Source: Cardinalis cardinalis (Eukaryota > Chordata > Aves > Passeriformes > Cardinalidae). From it: a stretch of DNA of 64,000 nt. The notes beneath the pieces are model-generated. The model was not told the DNA's origin, did no database searches, and worked only from the letters and a program-made list of their open reading frames with translations. Below are positions 63,274 through 64,000 of the stretch, one piece after another; the first letter of the stretch is position 1, and the number at the start of each line of letters is the position of its first letter. Position numbers and translations under genes: made by a program. The stretch is taken from positions 1 through 64,000 of the forward strand of contig JACDOX010000506.1 in NCBI GenBank assembly GCA_014549065.1, given 5' to 3'.

Positions 63274-63495
63274 ATGGCCCCTGCTGCTCCTGCAGATGCC
63301 CTCACCTTCCTCTGCCCCAATACCAGAGACATCGAGCTGCCTGAAGGAGAAGCTAATTTCAGCTTGCTGCTCACCTCTAGCCTCCTCTACTCTGAACCAG
63401 GCACTGCTGAGCAGGGCTCTGGTGGTGCTCTGCCCACGAGTACTCAGAGCTTGCCCAGCAATAAAAAATATAAACCCTCCTGGAAAGGCATTTAA
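63274..63495 (+). CDS. Candidate small coding segment, unknown protein
   Basis: An ATG at 63274 (context AACAATGG) opens a 73-codon frame ending at TAA 63493-63495. Codons in its first two thirds favour G or C in the third position. A strong acceptor (CTGCTGCTCCTGCAG ending at 63295) lies inside it, so the same frame could be a terminal exon starting at 63296 instead. The peptide includes CPNTRDIELPEGEANFSLLL and a polar, low-complexity tail. An AATAAA lies at 63460-63465 within the frame. The minus strand is also open (63175-63498), which weakens the case. No family is recognised. Confidence 0.22.
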   Translation: MAPAAPADALTFLCPNTRDIELPEGEANFSLLLTSSLLYSEPGTAEQGSGGALPTSTQSLPSNKKYKPSWKGI

Positions 63496-64000
63496 CACAT
63501 GACCCAGGCTGGATGAAAGCGTGTGCTTATGGCAACAAAGAACAAGTGCAGGCTGTAATAATGCAATCTTGTGGGGAAGATTTTAATCTGAAGTAAAATG
63601 AGCCAATTTTTGTGCAAGTCTGTGGAAGCAACGCTACACTCTTTAGACAAAATTAAATACAACAATTTTAGAAGAGTTCTGTGGAGGCCACAGTCCAATG
63701 TAGTTTCAATGGGAAATTGATATTCTGTTAAGTATGCTGTTCCTGAAAGGAAAGGGTATGAAGCCATGGCAAAAACAATAGATATAAAAAAATAAGGTTG
63801 AAATTAAGTTAGGGAAACATCGTAAAACACTTTTGAAATGCATTTATTTATACCACAGCCCAACTGTGTCCCTCTCTGGCATGATAACACTCTTGTGAGA
63901 TGATTGCCTCTTCCATTGGCTAACATTACTCCGTGTACTGTGCATAAAATCCAGGTGCTTGCTCTCATCTGCTGCCAGAGAAAAACACAGCAGCAGAAGT
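63496..64000. other. Non-coding stretch to window end
   Basis: AT-rich sequence with short unbiased frames. Nothing is recognised before the window ends. Confidence 0.5.

Overview
The window looks like bird genomic DNA, most likely from a songbird. The evidence is its repeats: 3' ends and internal pieces of CR1 LINEs (the dominant avian LINE), at least two avian-type endogenous retrovirus solo LTRs plus a probable third, and a base composition typical of avian intergenic or intronic sequence. One unresolved base (N) lies at 171. I found no rRNA gene, CRISPR array, operon or recognisable complete protein gene. Nearly all open frames are short, lack codon bias and overlap on both strands, as expected of non-coding vertebrate DNA.

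Layout, left to right. 1-250: a small GC/CpG-rich patch with a good splice donor, perhaps a first exon or promoter edge. 1988-2222: a sense-strand CR1 3' end. 3315-3802: a minus-strand solo LTR. 10935-11346: a plus-strand solo LTR with a flanking 7-bp direct repeat. 12095-12470: a ten-copy minisatellite with a unit of about 38 bp. 13880-14890: a long, old, antisense CR1-type LINE fragment. 16712-16791: a near-perfect 35-bp-stem hairpin. 26066-26128: a tRNA-like remnant. 41185-41350: an internal CR1 fragment lacking its 3' end. 50590-50790: an ancient CR1 3' region. 60064-60384: a probable minus-strand LTR. 61.2-63.5 kb: a GC/CpG-richer block holding the most coding-like short segments.

If a protein gene crosses the window, it should be sought on the minus strand (candidate exons at 61227-61328, 56246-56321 and 48359-48459) or near the right edge on the plus strand (62286-62434 and 63274-63495). 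These rest only on splice-site-like sequence, open frames and third-position GC. None was recognised as a known protein, so their confidence is low. The rest appears to be intron or intergenic sequence with a few stretches that resemble conserved non-coding elements. No new multi-gene system was seen; the most unusual structures are the 16.7-kb hairpin and the minisatellite that is open in all three plus-strand frames.
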